A DNA stretch of 64,000 nt from Marinobacter sp. JH2 (lineage in GTDB: Bacteria > Pseudomonadota > Gammaproteobacteria > Pseudomonadales > Oleiphilaceae). The stretch's first letter is position 1. Every line of letters begins with the position of its first letter. Location of the stretch: positions 3,286,001 through 3,350,000 of the forward strand of contig NZ_CP037934.1 of assembly GCF_004353225.1 (NCBI RefSeq), in the 5' to 3' direction. Under the pieces are notes generated by a model. The model made no database searches and was not told the DNA's origin. It worked only from the letters and a program-made list of their open reading frames with translations. A program made the translations under genes and the position numbers. Shown here in pieces: positions 34,140 to 40,813 of this stretch.

Positions 34140-35435
34140 TTAAAGCCAGTTTGGCATAGGTAACCGATTGGTGATTTCCCGAAATATCGCCGGCGGCTGG
34201 CTGTCCAGCCCCATGGCATAACGAGCCACTTTGTTGCGGGCAAAGGGCAGGGCGCGGGCTGCGCTGAGGCCGAGGTTACGGGCCAGATGCAGCGGCGGAA
34301 TGGTGTTGCTGAACAGGTGATAGAATAGGTCCATGGCCAGCATCATGCGTCGGTTGGCCGGGCGGCGTTGTTTCTCATAAAGCTCCAGCCAATGGGTGCT
34401 GGCCAGATCATCGCCTCCGCGGCGTGCTTCTTTTAACAACCCCTGCAAGCATTCGGCGTCTTGAAAGCCCAGATTCACCCCTTGGCCGGCTAATGGGTTG
34501 ATGGTGTGGGCGGCATCGCCGGTGAGCACGACTCGGCCAGAGTAATACCGTTTGGCGTGCTGGCGGGCAATGGGGAAACAGCCTCGGTCTTCAATATGGG
34601 TCAGCGGCGGAAGCTCTTGTGGAAAAGCTTTCTGTATTTCCGCCATCAAGGCTTCATCGCTCAGGCTTTTCAAACGTGCAATTTCTGCCGGTGAGTCGTA
34701 CCAAACCAGAGACCCGCGGCTCTCACCCGGGTATTGCGCATCGGCGCTGTAAAGCGGTAGAAACGCTCTCGGGCCGGACGGGTAAAAACCTTGCCAGGTG
34801 ATGTCCTGCACCTCGCCTTGGTAGCGCACGGAAATAATCATTGCCTGTTGGCTGTACTGATCTTTGGTGATGCCGATCCCGGCCATGTCCCGCACTCGGG
34901 ATTGCGCGCCATCGGCACCGATCACCAAGGCTGCAGTGAGTTCCTGGCCGTTCTCAAGTGTAACGGTGGCGCTGGCCTCGGTTTGGGAAATGCTGGAAAC
35001 ACCTTGGCCCGCCAGTATCGAGACGGTCGGCTCAGCCTCTGCCGCTTGCCATAGACCCTTCTGAGTGACAGAGTTTTCCACAATGTGGCCCAGATGAGTA
35101 GCGTTCAGCCCATCGGCCGTGAACTCAACCTGATTGACGGTTCTGGGAAGCAGTTTGCTCAGTGGGTGTGGGGCTTCGTCCCAAACGGCCAGGCGGCGGT
35201 AGGGTGTGGCACGCATCGCCAGAATAGGGGCCCAGGCGCCAAGACTCTGCAAATAGGCTTCACTCCCTGCACTTAAAGCAGAGACGCGAATGTCGGGCGC
35301 TGCGTCCGGGTTGAACGCCGAAGCCGGAGCACGGTCTACCATGGCAACATTGAAGCCCTCGCGGCCCAGACCGGTGGCGAGGGCGGCGCCGACCATGCCG
35401 GCGCCGACGATCACAATATCAAAAGCTTGAGTCAT
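34140..35435 (-). CDS. FAD-dependent ubiquinone-biosynthesis hydroxylase (UbiH/UbiF/Coq6 family)
   Basis: Class A flavin monooxygenase of about 431 residues that hydroxylates the ubiquinone ring. The N-terminal dinucleotide fold reads [18 protein letters not shown], the middle DG motif is [17 protein letters not shown], and the FAD site [25 protein letters not shown] is the UbiH/COQ6 signature. Which ring position is hydroxylated cannot be told from motifs alone (UbiF-, UbiH- or UbiI-like). The start is set at 35435 by AGGA at about 8 bases; the frame is open to 35459. Confidence 0.87.
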   Translation of the reverse strand: MTQAFDIVIVGAGMVGAALATGLGREGFNVAMVDRAPASAFNPDAAPDIRVSALSAGSEAYLQSLGAWAPILAMRATPYRRLAVWDEAPHPLSKLLPRTVNQVEFTADGLNATHLGHIVENSVTQKGLWQAAEAEPTVSILAGQGVSSISQTEASATVTLENGQELTAALVIGADGAQSRVRDMAGIGITKDQYSQQAMIISVRYQGEVQDITWQGFYPSGPRAFLPLYSADAQYPGESRGSLVWYDSPAEIARLKSLSDEALMAEIQKAFPQELPPLTHIEDRGCFPIARQHAKRYYSGRVVLTGDAAHTINPLAGQGVNLGFQDAECLQGLLKEARRGGDDLASTHWLELYEKQRRPANRRMMLAMDLFYHLFSNTIPPLHLARNLGLSAARALPFARNKVARYAMGLDSQPPAIFREITNRLPMPNWL

Positions 35436-35527
35436 ATCGGGTTCCTGTCTGATGCTCACAGTTTACGCGAAGGCAAAGAACTGACAAGCGATGGAACGCA
35501 ATCGACTCCGTTGGTTGATGGGAGCGG

Positions 35528-36082
35528 TCAGCCGGTCATGCCGGATACCCGTTGGCGTGAAGGTTCCGTGGATTGCTGGCGGCCTTTTGCCAGCCATGCT
35601 GGCTTTTGGGCACCCGGTTTTTTAAACCCGCGTGTTAGCACTATAGGCTGCACGAGGTTCAGAAAATCTTTGGTTTTCATGTGGAGGGTTTCTGTGTGGC
35701 TACCGGCCGCGAAGGCCAGGTCTTCCTGTTCGGTTAGCGATTCTGCGCAGTAGACGGTCATGTCAAAAAGGTTGCCGAAAGGTGGCATGGCACCGACTTC
35801 ACAGTTGGGGAAGCGGTCCTGAAAGGCTTGTTCGTCGGCGAGATCCACGAAGTCCGTATCGAGAATTCTGGACAGGCTGTCCCAACGAATGCGCCAGGTG
35901 GCAGGCATCACCAGCATGGCCATTTTGCCATCGAGTTCGAGAATGACGGTTTTAGCCACTTTGTCACCGGCGATCTGGACGTGGTGAGCAAGTTCTTGAG
36001 CGGTGAAGGCGGGTGGGTGGTTGAGGCACATGTATTCGGTGCCGGATTCGTCCAGGAAATCTTTAAGCTGCTGTACTGGCAT
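35528..36082 (-). CDS. YbaK/ProX-family aminoacyl-tRNA deacylase
   Basis: Trans-editing deacylase-like protein of 184 residues with the tRNA_edit fold (PF04073). It has AHHVQIAGDKVAKTVILELDGK containing the conserved Lys, then VGAMPPFGNLFDMTVYCAESL. Relatives hydrolyse mischarged aminoacyl-tRNA (Cys-tRNA(Pro), Ala-tRNA(Pro)). The C-terminal 30 residues are a basic, low-complexity tail. Specific substrate unknown. Confidence 0.83.
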   Translation of the reverse strand: MPVQQLKDFLDESGTEYMCLNHPPAFTAQELAHHVQIAGDKVAKTVILELDGKMAMLVMPATWRIRWDSLSRILDTDFVDLADEQAFQDRFPNCEVGAMPPFGNLFDMTVYCAESLTEQEDLAFAAGSHTETLHMKTKDFLNLVQPIVLTRGFKKPGAQKPAWLAKGRQQSTEPSRQRVSGMTG

Positions 36083-36128
36083 AAATACAACCTCCTGACA
36101 GTACGGACAGGGTTGTAGAGCCTTCCGA

Positions 36129-36204
36129 AAAAATCCCGGGCTGGCTCCGGTAGCCGGCGGAGCATTGTTCGCCCGCCTTACCGACAGCTTAGCCCAGGAT
36201 TTTT
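36129..36204. terminator. Compound hairpin element after mscS
   Basis: Outer arms AAAAATCCCGGGCT (36129-36142) and AGCCCAGGATTTTT (36191-36204) pair over 14 bases with one mismatch. The interior has GC-rich inverted repeats (GCTCCG/CGGAGC). A/T-rich ends make it a likely terminator for the minus-strand mscS transcript. It lacks the GCCATCC core of the other elements. Confidence 0.6.
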
Positions 36205-36245
36205 GCTTTGCGAATAATCGTTCGTCCTGCGTGACAAGGTTCCGA

Positions 36246-37079
36246 TTAGTCGGCTTTGATCATGTGCACATCGCGCTGTGGAAACGGAATAGAAATGCCT
36301 TCTGCGTCAAACGCTTTCTTCACACGTTCCTGCATGTCCCAGTAAAACGGCCACAGGTCCGCTGAGCTGGTCCAGGCGCGAACCTTCAGATCAACAGAGC
36401 TCTCGCCCAACCCGCCAACGACGATCATTGGTTCAGGGTCTTTCAAAGCACGCTCGTCTTCTTCGATCAAACGCTTGCAGATGGCTTTGGCCTTGTCGAT
36501 GTCATCGTTGTAACCGATGCCGAACGTCATATCACAGCGCCGTGTTTCGTAAACGCTCATGTTGGTCAGGCTGGAGTTAGAAAGTTGGCCATTCGGGATG
36601 ACAACACGGCGGTTGTCGAAAGTGTCGACGATGGTGTAGAGAATGGTGATTTCACGAACTGAGCCGAGGAAGCCTTGGGCTTCGATAGCGTCGCCCACCT
36701 TGAACGGTTTGAAAATCAGGATCAGTACACCACCTGCAAAGTTGGCCAGGCTTCCCTGCAGCGCAAAACCAACGGCCAGGCCGGCAGCACCGATGATGGC
36801 GACGAAGGAGGTTGTGGCAATGCCAATCATGGAGGCAACAGAGATCAGCAGTAGAATCTTGAGGATTGCGCCAACCAGACCGCACAGGAATTTATTCAGG
36901 GTTGGGTCTTTTTTGCCCAGTTTGTTGTCCAGTACAGATACAAAACGGTTGATCAACCATAGGCCGATCATCAGAGTGATAATGGCCAACACTACTTTGG
37001 GGGCATAGGTCATAACCATCGCTATGCCCTGATCCAGTAATTCGGAGGCTTGGCCGCTGTCGCCGAAAAGCTCTTCCAT
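36246..37079 (-). CDS. mscS: Small-conductance mechanosensitive channel
   Basis: MscS-type channel of 277 residues (E. coli 286) that opens under membrane tension to release solutes on hypo-osmotic shock. There are three N-terminal transmembrane helices. The pore helix TM3 reads GAAGLAVGFALQGSLANFAGGVLILIF (with its Gly/Ala packing), followed by the beta domain KVGDAIEAQGFLGSVREI and the C-terminal alpha/beta vestibule. Monocistronic by appearance. Confidence 0.94.
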   Translation of the reverse strand: MEELFGDSGQASELLDQGIAMVMTYAPKVVLAIITLMIGLWLINRFVSVLDNKLGKKDPTLNKFLCGLVGAILKILLLISVASMIGIATTSFVAIIGAAGLAVGFALQGSLANFAGGVLILIFKPFKVGDAIEAQGFLGSVREITILYTIVDTFDNRRVVIPNGQLSNSSLTNMSVYETRRCDMTFGIGYNDDIDKAKAICKRLIEEDERALKDPEPMIVVGGLGESSVDLKVRAWTSSADLWPFYWDMQERVKKAFDAEGISIPFPQRDVHMIKAD

Positions 37080-37203
37080 AATAACGCTCCTTGGTCGTTA
37101 AAGTGATCGTGTAATCAGAGTAACTTGCTGTCTTAGCAGGTCTAACTTGCTCCATTATAGGCAGGTATCCGGGAGTCAGCGAACCTGATGATGGCGCAGT
37201 AGC

Positions 37204-38313
37204 TTACTGTGTCCGCAGGCTCTGGTGTTCGCGGGCGTACTCGACAATTACCTCGGGGCCGCCGCGCACCAGTATCTTTCCTTGTTTTTTGCTGAGCTGG
37301 TAGTCGTACATAGGGTCGTAGTAGTCGCTGAGCAGGCATTCGATCCAGCGGTTGTGTGCATCTAAGGATCCTTGTGCCTGCTGTTCCAGTGCTTGTTCCA
37401 TCAGTGTGCGTAACTGTTGGTGACGCTCACCGCCTAAGCGTTTTCGAATGCGATCCAAGGCGCTGAGCAGGTACTCTCGGAAATTGAGCCAGCCGGCTTC
37501 TTCACCGTCACGCGCAATGTAATCGGCCAACATGTTTTCAACGTAATCGGTGCGGATGATGGCGATGCGCTCTTCCATCGGTTGTTCCAGGATCAGCAAT
37601 CCAGACTCGCTCATCCGGGCCCGCTGGCGCTCGGGCATCGCGCAGCGGCCGATTAGCCGGCTTTCGTCTTCCAGGTAAATGGGGCCGCCTACCTGATGGT
37701 GGGCTTTCAGCATGGCCACCGCCAGACGGTTCTCGAAGTCGATCTGAGAAGGTTGCGGGCTGACCTGCCGGCCAAAGCTGGAGCCTCGGTGGTTAGCCAA
37801 GCCTTCGAGATCGACCGGGTTGGGCAAGTCGAGCAGGACCCGGGTTTTTCCGGTGCCGGTGCGGCCACTGAGTACCTGGAACTCCTGTTGTTCGATGAGG
37901 GTGTCGAGGCTGTCGATCAGGAATCGGCGCAGCGCTTTGTAACCGCCTTTAATTAGCGGGTAGTCAATGCCGGAATCCTTGATCCACTGCTGGGTCAATC
38001 GGGAGCGCAGGCCGCCTCGGAAGCAAAACAGATAGCCGTCCGGGTGTTGGGTGGTAAAACGTTTCCAGGCTTCGATCCGCTGTGCTTTGATGTCGCCGGA
38101 GACCAATTGGTGACCGAGTTCGATGGCCTTATCCTGTCCCTTCTCTTTGTAGCAGATGCCGATGCGGTGGCGCTCTTCATCGTTCATCAACGGGGCGTTG
38201 ACGGCACCGGGAAAACTGCCTTTGTCGTATTCAATCGGTGCCCGTACGTCCATTAACGGCACGTCGTTCAGGAACAGGTTCAGATAATCATCGGTATCGG
38301 GTCTACTGGCCAT
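37204..38313 (-). CDS. selU: tRNA 2-selenouridine synthase
   Basis: Converts 2-thiouridine at the wobble position of Lys/Glu/Gln tRNAs to 2-selenouridine through a geranylated intermediate (also called MnmH/YbbB). The 369 residues contain an N-terminal rhodanese domain with the catalytic Cys97 in FCFRGGLRS, the same position as in E. coli. A P-loop domain follows with GRTGTGKT (150-157). No selD is visible in the window, so selenophosphate must come from elsewhere, or the enzyme may mainly geranylate. Confidence 0.94.
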   Translation of the reverse strand: MASRPDTDDYLNLFLNDVPLMDVRAPIEYDKGSFPGAVNAPLMNDEERHRIGICYKEKGQDKAIELGHQLVSGDIKAQRIEAWKRFTTQHPDGYLFCFRGGLRSRLTQQWIKDSGIDYPLIKGGYKALRRFLIDSLDTLIEQQEFQVLSGRTGTGKTRVLLDLPNPVDLEGLANHRGSSFGRQVSPQPSQIDFENRLAVAMLKAHHQVGGPIYLEDESRLIGRCAMPERQRARMSESGLLILEQPMEERIAIIRTDYVENMLADYIARDGEEAGWLNFREYLLSALDRIRKRLGGERHQQLRTLMEQALEQQAQGSLDAHNRWIECLLSDYYDPMYDYQLSKKQGKILVRGGPEVIVEYAREHQSLRTQ

Positions 38314-38424
38314 GTCCTCGGGTCACTGTGGTTTTGAGTGAGCCGGAAGTATACCGGACTGCCATTATTCCGGCATCATGGCTAAGGATACAATGTCGCT
38401 CGTTTATGCACCTGATCAGGATCT

Positions 38425-39087
38425 ATGATGACGCCAGAACATCTCAATCAGCACCTCCGTAAGACCCTAAGCCGGGGGCGCGTGGCCGAATCGGCCCCCG
38501 CAGGTTGCCCGAGCATGCCGCTTTATCTGTTTGATCCTTCTGTACTGGAAGGCCCGCTCAGCCATGATGAAGCGCAGGCGGTTGTTGCCGAGCCAGCTTA
38601 TTGGTCGTTCTGTTGGGCCAGCGGGCAGGTACTGGCGCAGTGGATACTTGGTCACCCTGAATTGGTCCGTGGGAAAACAGTGTTGGATTTCGGTTCGGGG
38701 TCGGGAGTGGTTGCGGTTGCGGCGGCGCGGGCGGGAGCCGTCCGTTCTATTGCGTGTGATATCGATCCCGCAGCCTTGGATGCGGCAGCCGTGAATGCCG
38801 GCCTTAACGGCGTGAATGTGGAGCTGTGTGACGATTGGGCAAACCGGCCTCAACACCTGGATCTAATTACGGCTGCTGATGTGCTTTACGACCCTGAGAA
38901 CAGGCCGTTATTAGAGGCGTTTCAAGCGGCGGCTAAGCAGGTGCTGTTGGCCGATTCCCGGGTGAAGAATTTGGGTAATGCGGATTATGTGCGTCAAGGC
39001 GTAGTGGAAGCGCGAACCTGGCCTGATCTCAATGAGTTTGAAGAGTTTAATAAAGTGCGGATTTATCTGGCAGATGGTGAGCACTAG
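38425..39087 (+). CDS. Class I SAM-dependent methyltransferase (ETFB-lysine/PrmA-like)
   Basis: Small methyltransferase of 220 residues. The SAM-binding motif is VLDFGSGSGVVAVAAARAGA, followed by the acidic ACDIDPAALDAA and the post-I motif DLITAADVLYDPENRPLL. The DVLYD tract is typical of the METTL20/ETFBKMT and nicotinamide N-methyltransferase-like group, which methylates lysines of proteins. Substrate not assignable from sequence. Faces the CsrB-like RNA convergently, sharing its terminator. Confidence 0.82.
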   Translation: MMTPEHLNQHLRKTLSRGRVAESAPAGCPSMPLYLFDPSVLEGPLSHDEAQAVVAEPAYWSFCWASGQVLAQWILGHPELVRGKTVLDFGSGSGVVAVAAARAGAVRSIACDIDPAALDAAAVNAGLNGVNVELCDDWANRPQHLDLITAADVLYDPENRPLLEAFQAAAKQVLLADSRVKNLGNADYVRQGVVEARTWPDLNEFEEFNKVRIYLADGEH

Positions 39088-39100
39088 CTGACGGGAGTAC

Positions 39101-39364
39101 AAAAAATAAAGGGCGACTCGGGAGCCGCCCTTTACAGGTACTGAACCGCCATCCTGAGCAGTTCACAGTCGGAACAAATAGCGCGTCCTTGCGCGGTGAG
39201 CAACAGCCATGTTGCTGGATCCTTTGCCTTTCCCTGGTGCCAGCATCCGAGCCAGCAATCCAATTTGGTTTCCCTTAAGCGAGGCGTCCATGTGTCCTTG
39301 CCTCTCCCCGCAATCCTTGTGGGGGTGCGTCCAATGCGTCGTCCGTTTCCCTGTCATCCCTGAC
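39101..39364 (-). ncRNA. CsrB/RsmZ-type CsrA-sequestering small RNA (candidate)
   Basis: Minus-strand transcript of about 264 nt with no plausible protein. It carries about 15 GGA motifs, many as AAGGA, CAGGA or AGGGA. Several sit in hairpin loops. These are GUCA-GGGA-UGAC at the 5' end, GCGC-AAGGAC-GCGC, a GAGGC/GCCUC stem with two loop GGAs, and GAACUGC-UCAGGAUG-GCGGUUC. A CCCC/GGGG stem with ACAAGGAU is a further case. It ends in a 12-bp GC-rich stem (39108-39133) with a TTTATTTTTT tail. This layout is that of CsrB/RsmZ RNAs, which titrate the translational regulator CsrA (RsmA). The -10 TATAGT at 39377-39372 places the 5' end. A 64-codon reading frame across it is judged spurious. Confidence 0.87.
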
Positions 39365-39371
39365 GAGAAAC

Positions 39372-39472
39372 ACTATACCAAGGCTTCTGTTGCATACCTG
39401 TGACCCCGGCACGGAGAGTTGGACCTGTTTAGGATGTTTTTTGTGATAGTTACTTAAAATTAATGGCTTACA
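39372..39472 (-). promoter_or_regulatory. Promoter of the CsrB-like RNA with possible GacA half-site
   Basis: TATAGT (39377-39372) is a good -10, but the -35 position holds CAGGTA, which is poor; this suggests an activator. TGTAAG (39472-39467), about 105 bases upstream of the start, matches one half of the GacA/UvrY site TGTAAG-N6-CTTACA, while the second half is not well conserved. Confidence 0.45.
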
Positions 39473-39526
39473 CATTTTTCGGACTGATCGGTGAAGAGCT
39501 GCGTACGTCAGGAAGCCGAAAGTTCC

Positions 39527-39560
39527 TACGAGTTTGTGAGATATATCGCACAAGCTCGTA
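39527..39560. repeat. 12-bp inverted repeat between vanZ-like gene and CsrB-like RNA
   Basis: TACGAGTTTGTG (39527-39538) and CACAAGCTCGTA (39549-39560) pair with one U-G wobble around an AGATATATCG loop. It lies just after the vanZ-like stop and upstream of the RNA promoter. It could be a terminator without T-tract, or a binding site. Confidence 0.5.
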
Positions 39561-39570
39561 AGGGGTTATC

Positions 39571-39951
39571 CTACGTGGTTGCCCGGATGCGCCGGAGACC
39601 CGGCCAAGGCAACATGCCGACTGCGATGCCGAGAGCATCTGCCAGCACATCGGCCAGAGAAAAATCTCGATAGGGCAGAGTGGCCTGGACCGCCTCAAGA
39701 ATAAAGCCAAAGCCCAATAAAGCTGGTGCGTACCAGTAAAATTGGATGCGCGGCCAAGCTAGGCGCGTGACGATGGTCAGTTCGGCGAAAGCGATTAAGT
39801 GATTGATCTTGTCATTTGCGGACGACGGAATGGGGTAGCTCTGGTTGGTCGTCGCCAGATACAAGATGGCGGCAAGGGACAGAAAAAGTACCGCTTGCCA
39901 GAGCCGTGTCATGCGCATTAGTGAATGCAGGGTTTGCCAAAAACGACGCAT
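39571..39951 (-). CDS. VanZ-like family membrane protein
   Basis: Small membrane protein of about 126 residues with four hydrophobic helices and the VanZ signature NDKINHLIAFAELT followed by DVLADALGIAVG. VanZ-family proteins are linked to envelope or teicoplanin resistance in Gram-positives; the proteobacterial role is unknown. The frame is open to 40047, but that would overlap the divergent cysZ; MRRFWQTL at 39951 is the natural start. No clear ribosome binding site seen. Confidence 0.78.
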   Translation of the reverse strand: MRRFWQTLHSLMRMTRLWQAVLFLSLAAILYLATTNQSYPIPSSANDKINHLIAFAELTIVTRLAWPRIQFYWYAPALLGFGFILEAVQATLPYRDFSLADVLADALGIAVGMLPWPGLRRIRATT

Positions 39952-40046
39952 AGGTAAATCCGAATGTAGTTGCAGGCTGTGGGATTGTGCGTGACATGAT
40001 ATGCTTTGCGCCCCGTTATTGTCATGGCAGCGGAGGATCACCAGCA

Positions 40047-40796
40047 ATGCTCAAGGGAAACTTTTTTCGAGGACTGGGCTACCTGGGAGAGGGGTTCAGG
40101 CTGATTCGCCAACCCGGCCTTAGGCTGTTCGTGATCATTCCACTTGTGATCAACGTTCTGTTGTTCGGACTATTATTTTACTTTCTGGCTGAATTATTTG
40201 CGGTAATGATTGCCGGCGCTATGGCGTGGCTGCCTGATTGGGCCTGGTTGCAGGCTTTGGACTGGCTGTTCTGGCTGCTGTATGGCGTGGTGATCTTGCT
40301 GATGCTGGCCTACGGTTTTGTCATCATCGCCAATTTGATTGGCTCACCTTTCTATGGCTATCTCGCCGAATTAACGGAAAAACATCTCACCGGCCAAGAG
40401 GTCAGCACTGAGGGGAGTTGGGCGGCGATCGTGAAAGACGTTCCCCGGGCGCTCTGGCGCGAACTGCAGAAAATTGCCTATTACCTGCCCAGAGCTCTAG
40501 GGTTGTTCATCATCGGCCTGATCCCTGTGGTCAATCTGGCAGCAGCAGTGCTGTGGTTCCTGTTCAATAGCTGGATGATGGCCCTGCAGTACGTGGATTT
40601 TCCCGCCGATAATCACAAGGTCAGTTTCCCCAAGCTGCGTAGGGATCTTGCGGCCAGCCGGCTGTCGGCTCTGGGATTTGGCTTGCCGGTCGCGCTGGCA
40701 GCCATGGTGCCCATACTGAACCTGATTGTTGTGCCGGCCGCCGTATGCGGCGCAACCGCCTATTGGGTTCGCGAAAACGATTCAAAACATCAGTAA
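40047..40796 (+). CDS. cysZ: Sulfate transporter CysZ
   Basis: Inner-membrane sulfate uptake protein of 249 residues (E. coli 253). It has the hydrophobic segments LFVIIPLVINVLLFG and WLFWLLYGVVILLMLAYGF and the family text NLIGSPFYGYLAELTE and WMMALQYVDFPADNHK. GGAGGA lies about 10 bases before the ATG at 40047; upstream in-frame ATGs overlap vanZ's leader and are less likely. rapA follows 17 bases after the stop. Confidence 0.92.
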   Translation: MLKGNFFRGLGYLGEGFRLIRQPGLRLFVIIPLVINVLLFGLLFYFLAELFAVMIAGAMAWLPDWAWLQALDWLFWLLYGVVILLMLAYGFVIIANLIGSPFYGYLAELTEKHLTGQEVSTEGSWAAIVKDVPRALWRELQKIAYYLPRALGLFIIGLIPVVNLAAAVLWFLFNSWMMALQYVDFPADNHKVSFPKLRRDLAASRLSALGFGLPVALAAMVPILNLIVVPAAVCGATAYWVRENDSKHQ

Positions 40797-40813
40797 TTTC
40801 TAGCGGAGGTTTC

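Noticed and set aside
39163..39357. 64-codon minus-strand frame inside the CsrB-like RNA
   Set aside because: The stretch is explained by GGA hairpin loops and a terminator; no ribosome binding site and no domain.
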